DNA of 64,000 nucleotides from Adiantum capillus-veneris (taxonomy: Eukaryota > Streptophyta > Polypodiopsida > Polypodiales > Pteridaceae): assembly GCA_014529385.2 (NCBI GenBank), contig CM043951.1, positions 109,780,469-109,844,468 of the forward strand, given 5' to 3'. The position numbers were made by a program, and so were the translations under genes. Below the pieces are notes generated by a model. It worked only from the letters and a program-made list of their open reading frames with translations, searched no databases and was not told the DNA's origin. Below, piece by piece: positions 49,703 to 61,135 of this stretch (positions within the stretch are counted from its first letter, which is position 1; each line of letters opens with the position of its first letter).

Positions 49703-50200
49703 CACATGAATTTCGGTGCCACATTATCGGCGTCACTGGCGGGCGTTGGTATGTGTGTGTGTATTTATGGAGGGAGCTAAGGTGTATTTTAAAATTTGAT
49801 TTTCAAATTTTCGACGCCCCTTCCGGCACGTATTCCGACGACATCACGAATGCGCATACGACGCCCCTTTCGATGAGTGTACCGACGTCCATACCGATAG
49901 CTGTACCGATGGTACCTGAAAAAACCGAAACCGCGGGCTTTCTCTATGCATTTCTCTTAGTTCTTGCACCACATCTCAAGCTCTCCTCTTCACCATCTCT
50001 CACAGATCTGTTGTGATACACGCCGTTGGAGGTGCTAATCTTGCTTGTGGGTTAGCGCATAACACTAGGGTAAGATTGTTTTCATGTTTACTTGTAGTTT
50101 TAAGGTTTAGGGTTTAACTTTGTGTTTGTGTGTGCATTTTTTAAGGTTCCAGGACTTTTACAACGACTTTCATTGATCAAATAGGATGAATGTAAGTGCT
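49703..50200 (+). promoter_or_regulatory. CACTA subterminal region and 5' leader with apparent splice sites
   Basis: After the subterminal motifs, a pyrimidine-rich leader (from about 49940) contains CTAGGGTAAGATTG (50060-50080) and ATGAATGTAAGTGC (50186-50200), which look like splice donors. No start codon with a long frame follows, so these may be non-coding first exons. Confidence 0.4.
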
Positions 50201-50755
50201 CAAACCTTTAAATGCATATTAAGTTTATTTAAATTACTTTGTATATTAAGAAAAGAAAATTTCATGATTTAAACTTTGAATGATTTAAAATTTTTAATGC
50301 TTTAAAAGGAAATAGGATTTGTTCTGTGAAATTTCATTTTAAATTATGAAAAAAATTTGTTTAAGTTTATGAAAAGTCTTGTTTTGAAGATATTTTTTAT
50401 TGAATTATGTCGTTTTTCAAATTATGTAGTTGATGGGGTTTATGTTTTAGGTTAAGTTTATGTTATAAGTTAAGTTAGGTTAGGTAAGGTTACGTTAAGT
50501 TAAGCTACGTTGTTATGTTAGGTTATACGTTAGGTTAGGTTAAGTTATCTTATACGTTAGGTTAGATTAAGTTAAGCTCCGTTAGGTTAAGTTATATTAG
50601 GTTAGGTTAGGTTAGGTTAGGTTAAGTTAAGTTAGGTTAGGTTAAGTTACATTAGGTTAGGTTAGGTTAAGTTAATCTACGTTAGGTTTAGTTACATTAG
50701 GTTAGGTTAAGTAAAGCTACATTATGTTAAGTTAGGTTAAGCTACGTGCGACAAT
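50201..50755. repeat. AT-rich spacer, then degenerate TTAGGT array (left)
   Basis: From about 50450 the sequence is a mixture of TTAGGT, TTAAGT and ACGTTA hexamers without regular phase. The first 250 bp is AT-rich and featureless. Confidence 0.8.
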
Positions 50756-50785
50756 ACAACAAGCTATAGAACTTACCCATAGCGC
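50751..50785. repeat. left arm of palindrome unit 0, cut by copy B
   Basis: ACAATACAACAAGCTATAG continues to TACCCATAGCGC and matches the left arm of the palindromes on the other side of copy B. The Tat element entered at the unit's centre. Confidence 0.65.
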
Positions 50786-51882
50786 TGTTAGGAGTTTTTT
50801 GGAGCAAGGGATTGCGCATATGTACATACCCATGCATGGTGCATCAAATAAAGGATTACCCATTTTCTAGAGCCAGGTGGTTACGTGGGGCCCACATGTA
50901 TACAAGTAGGACATCATGTACATAGTGCATCGATTTTCATTGTCACCAGTATCAATGTGTTTTTTCTATAATAAAGAGGAGTTGATAGCGTGTAAAACTT
51001 CTCGAGGAAGCTATCCGCGGACCGACGCCATGACATAAGGAGGTGTGTCAGATGGCATCTAGTGGTGTCAGGAGATCGAATGGGGTCAATACTTGCATGT
51101 GGATAAGTACGGACACAACGTGGATGTTTCTTGTGATAATTATGTAGAAAGGTCATCATGAGGACTATATTTGGGGGCCACTTCACATGGTTGAAGGATG
51201 CATTATTGGAAAAAGTTGAGTGCCAAGTGTGCAAATGGATGCAGCAGGGTGACAACTTTGCACTGTGAGGCCACTTTTTGGCCTGTTCGGGGTCTGTTTG
51301 AGGTCAACTAAAAGGCCAAAGGTGCCCAAGTAATGATGCTAAGTGTGGAAACTGAAAAACCAGAGAGAAGACCAGAAAAAAACATGGAGAGAAGAAGAGG
51401 AACAGCCACAACTGAGTTTTTGCTGTTTTTTGAGCACTTTGACATTGTAGACTGGGATTTTGGGCCGTTCCAGACGCGATGTTACTGTCCGGTTTTCCAA
51501 ATTCCTCACTATTTTTCTGTTGTTTTCGCTATGTAAGTTTCTCCTATGAGCGAAGTCTCTGCTCCAATTTGTGATTGTATCTGGCATATTTTACCCATAT
51601 TGTGTCAGCTATTTGCCCCATTGGTGTTGGTCCAAGCTCAATTGTATCTAAACATCAAAAATTTTTCTCTTTTGAGCTGAGTTTTTTGGGGATGTGTGTG
51701 TCTCTCTCTGTGTGTGGAGTGGGCAATGGGTAGTCTCTCTCCTCTCACTTCATCGATGTGTTCCCTGTCTCAGTCAGGTGGGTTGTGGAAGCCAAGTGGT
51801 GCCCCATAGTGTGTGTGTGTATCATCCCAAGAGTGTGTCGGGTCATTATAGAGGCATTGTGTGTGTTTCCATCATGCTCACA
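50786..51882 (+). repeat. 5' LTR of copy B (1,097 bp)
   Basis: TGTTAGGAG to GCTCACA. It lacks about 45 bp relative to the solo LTR near 51430, where the run between GAGCACTTT and GACATTG is shortened. Confidence 0.93.
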
Positions 51883-51888
51883 TTCTTT

Positions 51889-51906
51889 TGGTGCCCCCAC
51901 GGAGGA
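51889..51906 (+). other. primer binding site of copy B
   Basis: TGGTGCCCCCACGGAGG, 6 bases after the LTR. Same position and nearly the same sequence as in copy A. Confidence 0.6.
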
Positions 51907-53130
51907 TCTTCTTCGAGTACCTTCAACTTCGGGATTACAGGTTGCAGATTACAGGTTATAGGTTACAGGTTACAGGGATAAGTACATGTATAGATACAGG
52001 TGATTCACAAAGGTACAGGTAGTTGGCGTAGAGTGATATACTGGCAAGTGGAAGTCACTTGCAGTTATCGTGGGTATGCATCATTTGGCACCCGTTTGAG
52101 CGCATTGTCTGCTGCTATTGTACATTACTTGTGGAAACTGCTATTGTACGCCTTTATGGATTCATACTTGGTTTTATTTGGAAGTCCCAACCATTTTTGA
52201 AACTTGGTCTGGAAGATAGTCATTTCTGAGACTTGAATATACGAGATTTGCATAAGCTTTCGTGAGAGGGTCGATAGCGTGAGGTTTTATTGAGCTGGGG
52301 GATTCTGAAATGTGAGATCCTTTCAATGATAAAGGTGACTGGAGCACCCTTTTCGTGACGTCACCATAGGCTATATACTAGTGATTACTACTTGATGTTC
52401 GGATTCTATTGTTGGCAGGTTATGCATACATATACAATCTATATTTTGGGTTCTTACTGCTCTGTTTCTGGGGAAACTATGCCAAAAATTTTCCAAGTTG
52501 TGATGGCTAGTTTTTTGGTCTTTTGAGCCATTTATGTTGTTATGCTGCTGAAATTCTGGCAAAATCAAAGGATAAGTCAGGTATGCCTTCTTGGGAGCTG
52601 CATGGTTGGCTTTAATGGATGATCAAAACAGACCTCAATTCACTCCTTTTCATTTAACACAAAGATTTCACTATGCCAAAAAATTTCCAAGTTGTGATGG
52701 CTAGTTTTTTGGTCTTTTGAGCCATTTATGCTATTATGCTGCTGAAATTCTGTCAAAATCAGAGGATAAGTCAGGTGTGCCTTCTTGGGAGTTGCATGGT
52801 TGGCTTTAATGGATGATCAAAACGGACCTCAATTCACTCCTTTTCATTTAACACAAAGAATCCAAATAAATGTTCATGTGTCCCGGAAGATTTTTTTCCA
52901 GCAGCACATAGTCTTTATGTTTGGGCCAAGAAGATTAAAAGAGATATTGGAATGACCTTTGCCTGTTGTAATTCCGATAATTAACTATGAAAACTCATTT
53001 GATGTGCATGTGTTTGTCCTTATCTAAAGACAAGCTCCATCGAAGTTTCTAGGGATTGAGTCAGTCAAAAGTTTTGAGTTCTTGCACGTGTGTTCGAAGG
53101 GGTTCTCAAAGCATCGTAACTTGGGTAGCC
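51907..53130 (+). other. untranslated leader of copy B with a 194-bp tandem duplication
   Basis: No gene. ACTATGCCAAAAA... begins at 52476 and again at 52670, and the stretch is repeated head to tail. Copy A has a single copy. Confidence 0.8.
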
Positions 53131-54405
53131 ATGGCTTTCTCTTATCCGGAATTTCATGGAAGAAGTGATGAAGATGTGGAATAATTTTTGGAAAAGATGG
53201 AGGTTGTCTGCATTAGCAATCAGATTCACGATCCTACACAGATGTTACGCGTTCTCCAAATCTGTTTGAAGCGTGATGCACGAGTTTGGTCCAAAGCATT
53301 TGAAGAGGAGTTGTGTGCGGCAAATCCACCTGTGAGATTAAGTTTGGGGCACTCTAAGGCATGTATTGGAAGTGGAGTTTGTGAAGACAGAATATCCTGA
53401 CAAAGTGTGGCAAGAAGTACAAGGTTTGGTGCAAAAGGAAGGTGAGCTAGTAGATGCGTACATACGTAAGTATTCATTGGCTTGGGAGCGGAGATGCAAG
53501 GCCTTAGCAACACGAGTACCCCCACTTGACATGATGAAGAAGGAAAAGTTCTTGGCTGGTCTGTGGGAGAATATACGTTGGAGAGTGGAGCTAAAGAAGC
53601 CTAAAACATATGAAGATGCATTGGAGGTGGCAAGGAACAAAGAGTGGAAGCTGAGGAAAATGAGCCAACTAGGAGTAGAGTCTTTGCCCATGAGGTTTGA
53701 ATTTCAACCTATGGATTCTTTGCAAGGTCGCATGCCAGGGGTTCTTCATGAACCAGTGGTTTCTGTTACTTCTCAAGTTATGCCAGCAGTGGTCACTACA
53801 GCAGCGCAAGATGATGGGCTAAGGCAAGACATGAGGCAAGTGGTAGATTTAATGAAGAATCTCAGCCTCAACCTGTTAGGTCAAGTGGGAAATATCGAGG
53901 TCGAGGGAGGTTTGCAAATCAGCAAGGAGGTGAAGAAAGACCTAGGAATGGTGTTGGACAAAGCAATGGTAGGTTCTGGAGGCAGACACCCACGTGTTAT
54001 AATTGCGGAGAGTTGGGACACATCAGCCCGCAATGTGATAAGCCACCAAGGGTGGGGGGAGATATGTATCCTTTGCCAAGACAGGTGCTAACCAGGTTAA
54101 ATGATTATGGCATCGAAATTAAGAGAGAAGAAGGAACCAGTGGATGAACCCAGGAGGAAAAGGGAAAGACAAAAGTGATAAGTGTAGTCACCTTGGAGAA
54201 GGCATCAAAGCTAGAGGATACATTAGTGATACCTATTGGGAAGAGGACCACAGAGGAAAAGGAAGAAAGAAGTGCCCCAAGTCCTAGTAAGTAGAAGGGA
54301 AAGAGCCATGAAGGCGAGGATGTCAAGGCCAAGAGGAAAAGGAGGGCTCGTCGCAAGTTTCATGTTTCAGATTTTCCACTAGGGGATGGGAAATTAAGCT
54401 ATGAC
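53131..54405 (+). pseudogene. gag of copy B, with stops and frameshifts
   Basis: The start MAFSYPEFHG is kept, but a TAA follows after about 17 codons. A shift near 53350 moves the frame (LSLGHSKACIG against SWDNLRHGLG in copy A). A second shift near 53890 takes the zinc knuckle CYNCGELGHISPQC (about 53998-54040) out of frame. A TGA (54145) and a TAG (54293) interrupt the Lys/Arg-rich part. Confidence 0.85.
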
Positions 54406-55187
54406 TTGAAGGAGGATTTGACAAGCAGGAAAGCCGATGTTACTTTTGGGAAGCTTATAGAGATGGTGCCTAAGCTAAAGCGACAGTGGAAGAGGATGGT
54501 TAACCCAATGGAGAGAGAACCAGAGAGAGGTGCAATAAAGGTGTTGGCGATAGATGAGCTACCAGACATTTGTCCAATAGTAGATATGTGGCACAAAAGA
54601 AAAAATCAGGGACAAGTTTATCTGGATGGTGGATCCCAAATATGTGTCATAACACACTCATGCATTGAGAAGATGGGTCTTACAGTGACTGGGGTGTCAC
54701 GTTTTCGGATCAGATTGTTAAACCATCAAAAGGTAAAATGTTTGGGTGTTGTAAAGAGCTTAGAAGTGGAGGCGTATGATGTAAAGGCAGTGGTTGATTT
54801 CATGTGATGCCAGTGGGGTTGGGAGAATATCCTATTATACTAGGCAGACCATGGTTACGTGCAGTGGGAGTTGTTCAAGATTGGAGACGTGGTACAATTA
54901 GCCTCTATGGAAAGACAGGTGTCAAGAAGCTATATAATATGCACACAAGGAAACAATTGGAGGAGCTTTATGAAGATGAAGATGAGTCTAGTGATGAGGA
55001 ATATTCCACAGTGACTGATGAGGACAGTGATAGTACTACGAGAAGTGATGAGGATGTTGATGTTGCATTTCTTTTAATGGACAAAGAAATCCAGGAGTCT
55101 GGTTTAGTTGCATTTGCAAATGAGATTGAAGATGAAAGTGAAGGGCCTTATGAAGTGATTGAAGGGCTGATGTAAACCGAGGTTCAA
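54406..55187 (+). pseudogene. protease and acidic linker of copy B
   Basis: ADVTFGKLIEMVPKLKRQW precedes the protease, whose active-site region is LDGGSQICVIT. Loss of one T near 54802 shifts the frame inside VVDF(H)VMP. The second half, ILGRPWLRAVGVVQDW, is in the new frame. The acidic linker (LEELYEDEDESSDEE) ends at a TAA where copy A has CAA. Confidence 0.85.
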
Positions 55188-55847
55188 TTGTCAAAGAAGC
55201 AGGAATTGATGACACAAATGATTAGTGGGGACCTCTCAGCTATGGAGAAGGAGATATATTTGCACATACTGGCTAGTTTCCTTGATTTTTTCATTACTTT
55301 CTATGAAGAGATCAGAGGGTTCAAGGGCAAAGAGATGCATATAGAGCTTAAAGAGGGTGCTAAGCCAGTGTGGCAAAGGCTAAAAAGGATGGGTCAAGAG
55401 AAAATGGAAGCCTTGTGGGAAGAGGTGGACAAGTTATTGAAGGCAGGGTTCATAGTCCTAGTGGAAACCACAGAATGGGTGAGTCCAGTAGTAGTCAGTC
55501 CAAAGAAGGATAGGAAGTGGAGGATTTGTGTAGATTTTAAACCCTTAAATGTAGCCACTAAGATAACCAAATATCCTTCTCCATTCATTGATCAGATCTT
55601 GGATTCAGTGGCAGGTTATGAGAGGTACAATGTGTGTGATGGTTTTTCAGGCTATTTTCAATTGAAGATTGCTCTTAAAGACCGAACAAATAAAACTTTC
55701 ATTACGCCATGGGGCTGCTATTGCTACACGGTATTTCCATTTGGGTTGTCAAATGGACCATCTTTCTATCAAGAGAGAGAAAATTGGGTATTGAAACCAT
55801 TCATTGGTAGTTGTGTTAAAGCTTTTATGGACGACTTCTGTGTCTAG
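55188..55847 (+). pseudogene. reverse transcriptase of copy B
   Basis: It is open for 219 codons: EWVSPVVVSPKKD, RICVDFKPLN, PFGLSNGPSF and FMDDFCV are all present. A TAG follows directly where copy A has TAT. Confidence 0.88.
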
Positions 55848-57119
55848 AGCAGTTGGGCTAAACACCATGAGAAGCTGCAGATGGTATTGGATCGATCTAA
55901 TGAATGTCAAGGACAACTAAATCCAAAGAAATGTCATCTAGCACAGCCAAGGGTGATATTATTGGGCCACATGGTGTCAAAAAATGGCATTGAGGCTGAT
56001 CCAGACAAGGTTAAGTCTATTATTCTTCTTCCATCACCTACGAGTACAAAGCAATTGGCAACCTTTATACATAAAGTGAAGTACATGGCGCGGTTTATTC
56101 CATTGTCTTCGGAGCTCCTTTATCCATTACAACAAGTGGCAAAGCATGATCCATTGCAATGGGATGACAAGTGTGAAGAAGTGTTTCAAGAGGTGAAAGA
56201 ACTGTTAGGGGGGTTGTCAGCCATGCACGCTCCTGATTGGGAGCAAGTGTTTTATGTAAATCCATCAATAGAGGATGATGCCATTGGATCCATGCTATTG
56301 CAAAAGGGGAAGGGCAGCCATTATATAAAGCCAGTGCATTGTGCAAGCCGAGTGAAGTTGTTAGCAGAGAGAAAATTATCGGAAGTAGAGCTAGCGATGG
56401 CCAGTGTAATATTTGCTTGTCGACAATTTCGTCATTACTTGCTACCATGCCTTTTTTTTTTTCTTGACAAGTTATGCCTTTTTGCCACAGTTAATTAATG
56501 GCACTAACATGTCAAATGTGGTCAAGAAATGGGTAGTTGAGCTGCAAGAGTGTGAGTTCTCTTTTTTAGTGGAAGATAGTACAAGAGCTACCTTAGCTGA
56601 ATTGTTGACTTACAAGGAGAATCCCCTTCTTGTTAAGGAAGAGGTGGTGAGAAGGGTAGTTGAAGAAGTGCCACATATCAGCAATGCACATGTGTTGTTC
56701 TTTGATGGCTCATACAGGAAGAGCCATGATGCGGCTTCAGGGGTATAGCACTTTATGATCCAGAGGGGAAGCTAGTATGCAAGAGAGGGTTCAAATTGGA
56801 TGCACATCATAACAATGAGGCTAAATATGCTACATTGGAATCCGGATTACACATTTGTTTGAAGCATGGGATTAGAAGGTTGAGCATAAAAGGTGATGCA
56901 TTGTTAGTTGTGAAGCAAGTGCTGGGTGTGTGGAAGAGCAAGAACACCTCATTGAAGGAAATGTGTTTTAGAATTAAAGGCCTATTAAAAAAGTTCAAAG
57001 CATGGAGAATCAGACACATTGAACATGCTCTAAATGGAGAGGCACATGAAGCAGCTCAAAGCATGATTGGGGAGCTATTTGTGTTGAGGACCAATTAACC
57101 TCTTTTTCATGGCCGGTAA
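55848..57119 (+). pseudogene. RT thumb, RNase H and archaeal-type RNase H of copy B
   Basis: The thumb and first RNase H (KKCHLAQPRVILLGHMVS, FYVNPSIEDDAIGSMLLQ, RQFRHYLL) are open to a T-run expansion near 56450 that shifts the frame. The second RNase H begins LFFDGSYRKS at about 56695. It loses one G at GGGG(G)TATAG near 56740 and continues as FKLDAHHNNEAKYATLESGL and GDALLVVKQV. Two TAA codons (57096 and 57117) replace codons that are sense in copy A. Confidence 0.85.
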
Positions 57120-58367
57120 AGTTTGGCTCAAGAAGAAGAGTTTTTGCTAACAGGAATCATTCCAAAGGACATTCAGAAGTCTAAGAAGTATGGTTTTGTG
57201 CGTAGAGCATACAGGTACAAATTGATTGGTGATGTCTTATACATGAAAGGGGTTGAACCTGTGTTGAGACGTGTACCTTGGTGGGAGGAGCTTTATAGAG
57301 TGTTGGAAGAGAATCATGAAGACGCATGTGGTGGAAAGTTTTCTCTGAAGATCACCTTGCATAAGATCTTGCAAGAGGGGTATGTATCGCCTAGTTTGCA
57401 CAAGCATGCTTACCATTGGTGTAGGTCTTGCAATAGGTGTCAAGCATTTGGGAAGAGAGTGTTGAAGCCAGAGCTAGTAAAAACCATTATGGTATTTGAT
57501 GTGTTTGAAAAGTGGGGGATTGATGCAATAGGCCCGTTACCTATCACAAGCAGGGGCAAAAGCTATATTTTGACTACAGTGGACTATCTCTCTAGATGGG
57601 TAGAGGCTATAGCAGTAAAACAAATCACTGCAAAGGATGTGGAAAAATTTTTGTACGATGAAATATGCTGCAAGTTTGGGATGCCACTGGAGCTAGTTTC
57701 AGATAAGGGGCCAAGATTTAGAGCTAAACTGCTAGACTGTTTATGCGCGAAGATGAAGATTAGGCATCATCATACCACTCCTTATTATCCGCAGTGTATT
57801 GGCTTAAATGAAAGATTCAATGGTGAGTTGGTACAAATTCTTTCAAAAGTGACAGAGCACCAAGGGAAAAATTGGGATTTGGAATTGCCTAGTGCATTAT
57901 GGGCTTATCGTACTTCGGTGAAGACAGTTCTAGGGTTTACTCCATTTCATTTGGGATATGAAAAGGAAGCAGTATTGCTTGTGGAAGTAGATTTGCCTGC
58001 GGTCAAGATGTTAGAGAAGTTGCTTGGGCCGTCTAGTGATGCATTCAAAGAGAGTCTCCTACAGTCACAAGAGGTTCAGCTGGATAGGATGAGTGCTATG
58101 GAACATTATGGACAGATGCAGGATAAGGATTTGGAAAAGATAAATGAAAAGGTCAAAAGTAACGGTATCCAGAGGAATGACTTGGTTTTGCGTTACAACA
58201 GGAATTTGGACAACACCTTCCAAAAGAAGTTTCAAATTAAGTGGGAAGGTCCTTTCAAGGTAGTGGAGTGTTTTTCGAATGGTACATATCAATTGGCTAA
58301 CCTAGATGGGATTCTACATAAGTCAAGGGTAAGTGGATTGCGTCTTAAATATATCATGTCAAGTTAA
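57120..58367 (+). CDS. integrase of copy B, open frame
   Basis: About 414 codons without a stop. The zinc-binding N-terminus has a histidine pair region ending CRSCNRCQ. The catalytic core has all three acidic residues in context: WGIDAIGPLP, LVSDKGPRF and GLNERFNGE. The C-terminus (KWEGPFKVVECFSNGTYQLANL) ends at VSGLRLKYIMSS with no chromodomain, as in Tat and Athila elements. In the intact element this domain would be cut from the polyprotein by the protease, so a separate start is not expected. It would join element cDNA to chromosomal DNA. Confidence 0.9.
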   Translation, partial: SLAQEEEFLLTGIIPKDIQKSKKYGFVRRAYRYKLIGDVLYMKGVEPVLRRVPWWEELYRVLEENHEDACGGKFSLKITLHKILQEGYVSPSLHKHAYHWCRSCNRCQAFGKRVLKPELVKTIMVFDVFEKWGIDAIGPLPITSRGKSYILTTVDYLSRWVEAIAVKQITAKDVEKFLYDEICCKFGMPLELVSDKGPRFRAKLLDCLCAKMKIRHHHTTPYYPQCIGLNERFNGELVQILSKVTEHQGKNWDLELPSALWAYRTSVKTVLGFTPFHLGYEKEAVLLVEVDLPAVKMLEKLLGPSSDAFKESLLQSQEVQLDRMSAMEHYGQMQDKDLEKINEKVKSNGIQRNDLVLRYNRNLDNTFQKKFQIKWEGPFKVVECFSNGTYQLANLDGILHKSRVSGLRLKYIMSS

Positions 58368-58508
58368 TGATGGTGGAGCAAGATGAGCTGTCTGTGGAGA
58401 AAGTAATGTCTGTGAGGGATGAGCAGACCTGTGACGCGGCGAGTCTCATATCTCTTTTTGCTGCTGCTAATCATGAATGATCTAGCAGGCTAGGGGATGG
58501 GAAAATTA
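58368..58508 (+). other. 3' untranslated region and polypurine tract of copy B
   Basis: GGCTAGGGGATGGGAAAA (58488-58505) lies directly before the 3' LTR and can prime plus-strand synthesis. Confidence 0.75.
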
Positions 58509-59632
58509 TGTAAGGAGTTTTTTGGAGCAAGGGATTGCACATATGTACATACTCATGCATGGTGCATCGAATAAAGGATTACCCATTTTCCGTGGGGCCC
58601 ACATGTGTACAGATAGGACAACATGTACATAATGCATCGATTTTCATCGTCCATAGTATCAATGTGTTTTTTATATAATAAAGAGGAGTTGGTAGCACGT
58701 AAAGCTTCTCAAGGAATCTATCCGCGGTCCGACACCATGAGGTAAGCAGGTGCGTCAGATGGCATCTAGTGCCGTCTGGAGGTCGAATGGGGTCAATACT
58801 TGCAGGTGGATAAGTATGGACACAACGTGGATGTTTTCTTGTGATAATTATGCAGAAAGGCCATCTTGAGTACTATATTTGTGGTCCACTTCACATGGTT
58901 GCGGGATGCATTATTGGAAAAAGTTGAGTGCCAGGTGTGCAGATGGATGCAGCAGGGTGACAACTATGCACTGCGAGGCCACTTTTTGGCCTGTTTGTTC
59001 GGGGTAAGTTTGAGGTCATTTAAAATACCAAAGGTGCCCAAGTAATAAATCGAAGTGTGAGAACTGAAAAACCTGAGAGAAGACCAAAAAACACGTGGAG
59101 GGAAGAGGAGGAACAGTTGCAACTGAGTTTTTGCTGCTTTTGGAGCCTGTTTTGGCCATAAACTGCTCATCCGAGGTCGGATTTGAGCACTTTGACATTG
59201 TAGACTGGGGTTTTGGGCTGTTCCGGATGTGATGGCGCTGTCCATTTTGCCAAATTCCTCACTATTTTTCTGCTTTTTGGCTGTGTAAGTTTCTCCTATG
59301 AGCGAAGCCTCTGCTGCAATTTGTGATTGTATCTGGTATATTTTACCCATATTGTGTCAACTATTTACCCCATTGGTGTTGGACCAAGCTCAATTGTATC
59401 TAAACATCAAAAATCTCCTCTTTTGAGCTGAGTTTTTTGGGTGTGTGTGTCTCTCTGTGGAGTGGGCAAATGGGTAGTCTCTCTCCTCTCACTCCATCGA
59501 TGTGTTCCCTGTCTCGGCCAGGTGGGTTGTGGAAGCCAAGTGGTGACCCATAGTGTGTGTGTGTGTGTATCATCCCAAGAGTGTGTGTCGGGTCATTATA
59601 GAGGTGTTGTGTGTGTTTCCATCCCGCTCACA
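58509..59632 (+). repeat. 3' LTR of copy B (1,124 bp)
   Basis: TGTAAGGAG to CCGCTCACA. It differs from the 5' LTR by many substitutions and by small indels, so the insertion is not recent. Confidence 0.93.
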
Positions 59633-59645
59633 GCGCATATTAAAA

Positions 59646-60260
59646 ACAACACAATGGTGATCCGTTCGTCAATACGGCAAGCCATAAAGCTTACCCACAA
59701 CACATATGCATTGTGGACAAGCTATGGCTTTTGGTATTTCCAACGGCTCGCCATTGTGTTGTTTATATATCTGTGAGCGATTTTCAAGTCCTAAAATAGC
59801 ACCATGGTGATCCGTTTGGCAATACGGCAAGCCATAGATCTTGCTTACAATGCATATGCATTGTGGGCAAGCTTTATGGTTTGCCGTATTGCCAAATGGC
59901 TTGCCATGGTGTTGTCTATATGTTTGCGAGTGATTTTCAAGCACTAAAATTACCTTGTGCTCCTAAAAACAACACAATGGCGATCCGTTTGGCAATCCGG
60001 CAAGCCATAAAGCTTTCCCATAAGGCTTATGCATTATGGGCAAGCTCTATGGCTTGCCATATTGCCAACAGCTCGCCATTGTGTTGTCTATATATCTAGG
60101 AGTGGTTTTCAGGCCATAAAATCGCTTCACAACTCTAAAAAAAACACAATGGTGAGCCGTTTACCAAATTGGAAAGCCATAGAGCTTGCCCACATCGCAT
60201 ATGCATTGTGGGAAAGTTGTATGGCTTGTCGTTTTGCTAAACTCCTCACCATTGTTGTTT
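59646..60260. repeat. tandem array of four approximately 120-bp palindromes
   Basis: Units at about 59646-59763, 59800-59915, 59967-60088 and 60141-60260. Each reads CACAATGGTGATCCGTTTGG, then a pair of arms around AATGCATATGCATT, then the inverse. Arms are about 58 bp with roughly 80-90% pairing by eye. Spacers of 35-55 bp contain GCGATTTTCAAG(T/C)CCTAAAAT. There is no coding frame. Confidence 0.85.
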
Positions 60261-61135
60261 TTATGTTATGTTAGGTTAGGCTAGGTTTAGGTTATATGTT
60301 AGGTGAGATTATAGATTAGGTTAGAGCTACCGACAGCATAATAGTCAAAAAAATACAAATGGACTTCAAATATGACTCGTGTACTTCTAAAAAGGCAAAC
60401 GGACTTCGGTTAGGTTAGGTTATAGGTTAGGTAGATGTTATAAGCTAGGTTACATTAAGTTAAGTTAGGTATAGGTTTTACGTTAGGTTAGATTATAGGT
60501 TAGGCATAACAATTATAGGTTAGGTTAGAGCTAGCGTCAAATTGATAGTAGAAAAAACGCAATTGGACTTCGAAGATGACTCATGTACTTCTAAAAATAC
60601 AAACGGACTTGGGTTAAATTAGGTTATAGGTTAGGTAAATGTGATAAGATAGGTTACATTAAGTTAGGTTAGGTATAGGTTTTACGTTAGGTTAGATTAT
60701 AGGTTAGGCATAACGATTATAGGTTAGGTTAGAGCTAGCATCAAATTAATAGTAGTAAAAATGCAATAGAACTTTGAAGATGACCCATGTACTTCTAAAA
60801 ACGCAAATGGACTTCTGTTAGGTTAGGTTATAGGCTAGGTAGATGTTATAAGTTACGTTACATTAAGTTAAGTTAAGTATAGGTTTTACGTTAGGTTAGT
60901 TTATAGGTTAGGCATAACGATTATAGGTTAGGTTAGAGCTATCGTCAAATTAATAGTAGATAAAATGCAATCGGACTTCGAAGATGACTCGTGTACTTCT
61001 AAAAACGCAAACGGACTTTGGTTAGGTTAGGTTATAGGTCAGGTTTAGGTTATAAGTTAAGTTACATTAAGTTAGGTTAGGGTTATATTATAGGTTAGTT
61101 AAATTATAGGTAAGGTTAGAGCTAGCATCAAATTA
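60261..61135. repeat. TTAGGT-type array with higher-order repeat of about 200 bp
   Basis: Degenerate TTAGGT/TTATAGGT runs alternate with a conserved segment GAGCTAGCGTCAAATTAATA followed by GGACTTCGAAGATGACTCGT. The GAGCTA marker is at about 60323, 60538, 60732, 60936 and 61119, giving periods of 183-215 bp. Confidence 0.85.

Larger units (their letters stand above)
50786..59632 (+). mobile_element. Tat-like Ty3/gypsy retrotransposon, copy B (complete, 8,847 bp)
   Basis: Both LTRs, primer site, gag, protease, RT, two RNase H domains, integrase and polypurine tract are present in order. GCGC stands on both sides (50782-50785 and 59633-59636). Compared with copy A, several stops and frameshifts have accumulated in gag, protease and RNase H, while integrase is open. 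Copy B supplies the integrase that copy A lacks in this window. Confidence 0.95.

Noticed and set aside
57120-58367. Chromodomain at the integrase C-terminus
   Set aside because: The protein ends soon after the GPFKVV segment at VSGLRLKYIMSS, and no chromodomain follows.
59646-60260. Palindrome array as a CRISPR array
   Set aside because: The repeats are about 120 bp, the spacers are conserved and not unique, and the context is a plant transposon.
50450-61135. TTAGG-rich runs as telomeric DNA
   Set aside because: The unit is a degenerate TTAGGT/TTAAGT hexamer with interspersed segments, not the plant TTTAGGG repeat nor a clean TTAGG array, and it is internal to a transposon.
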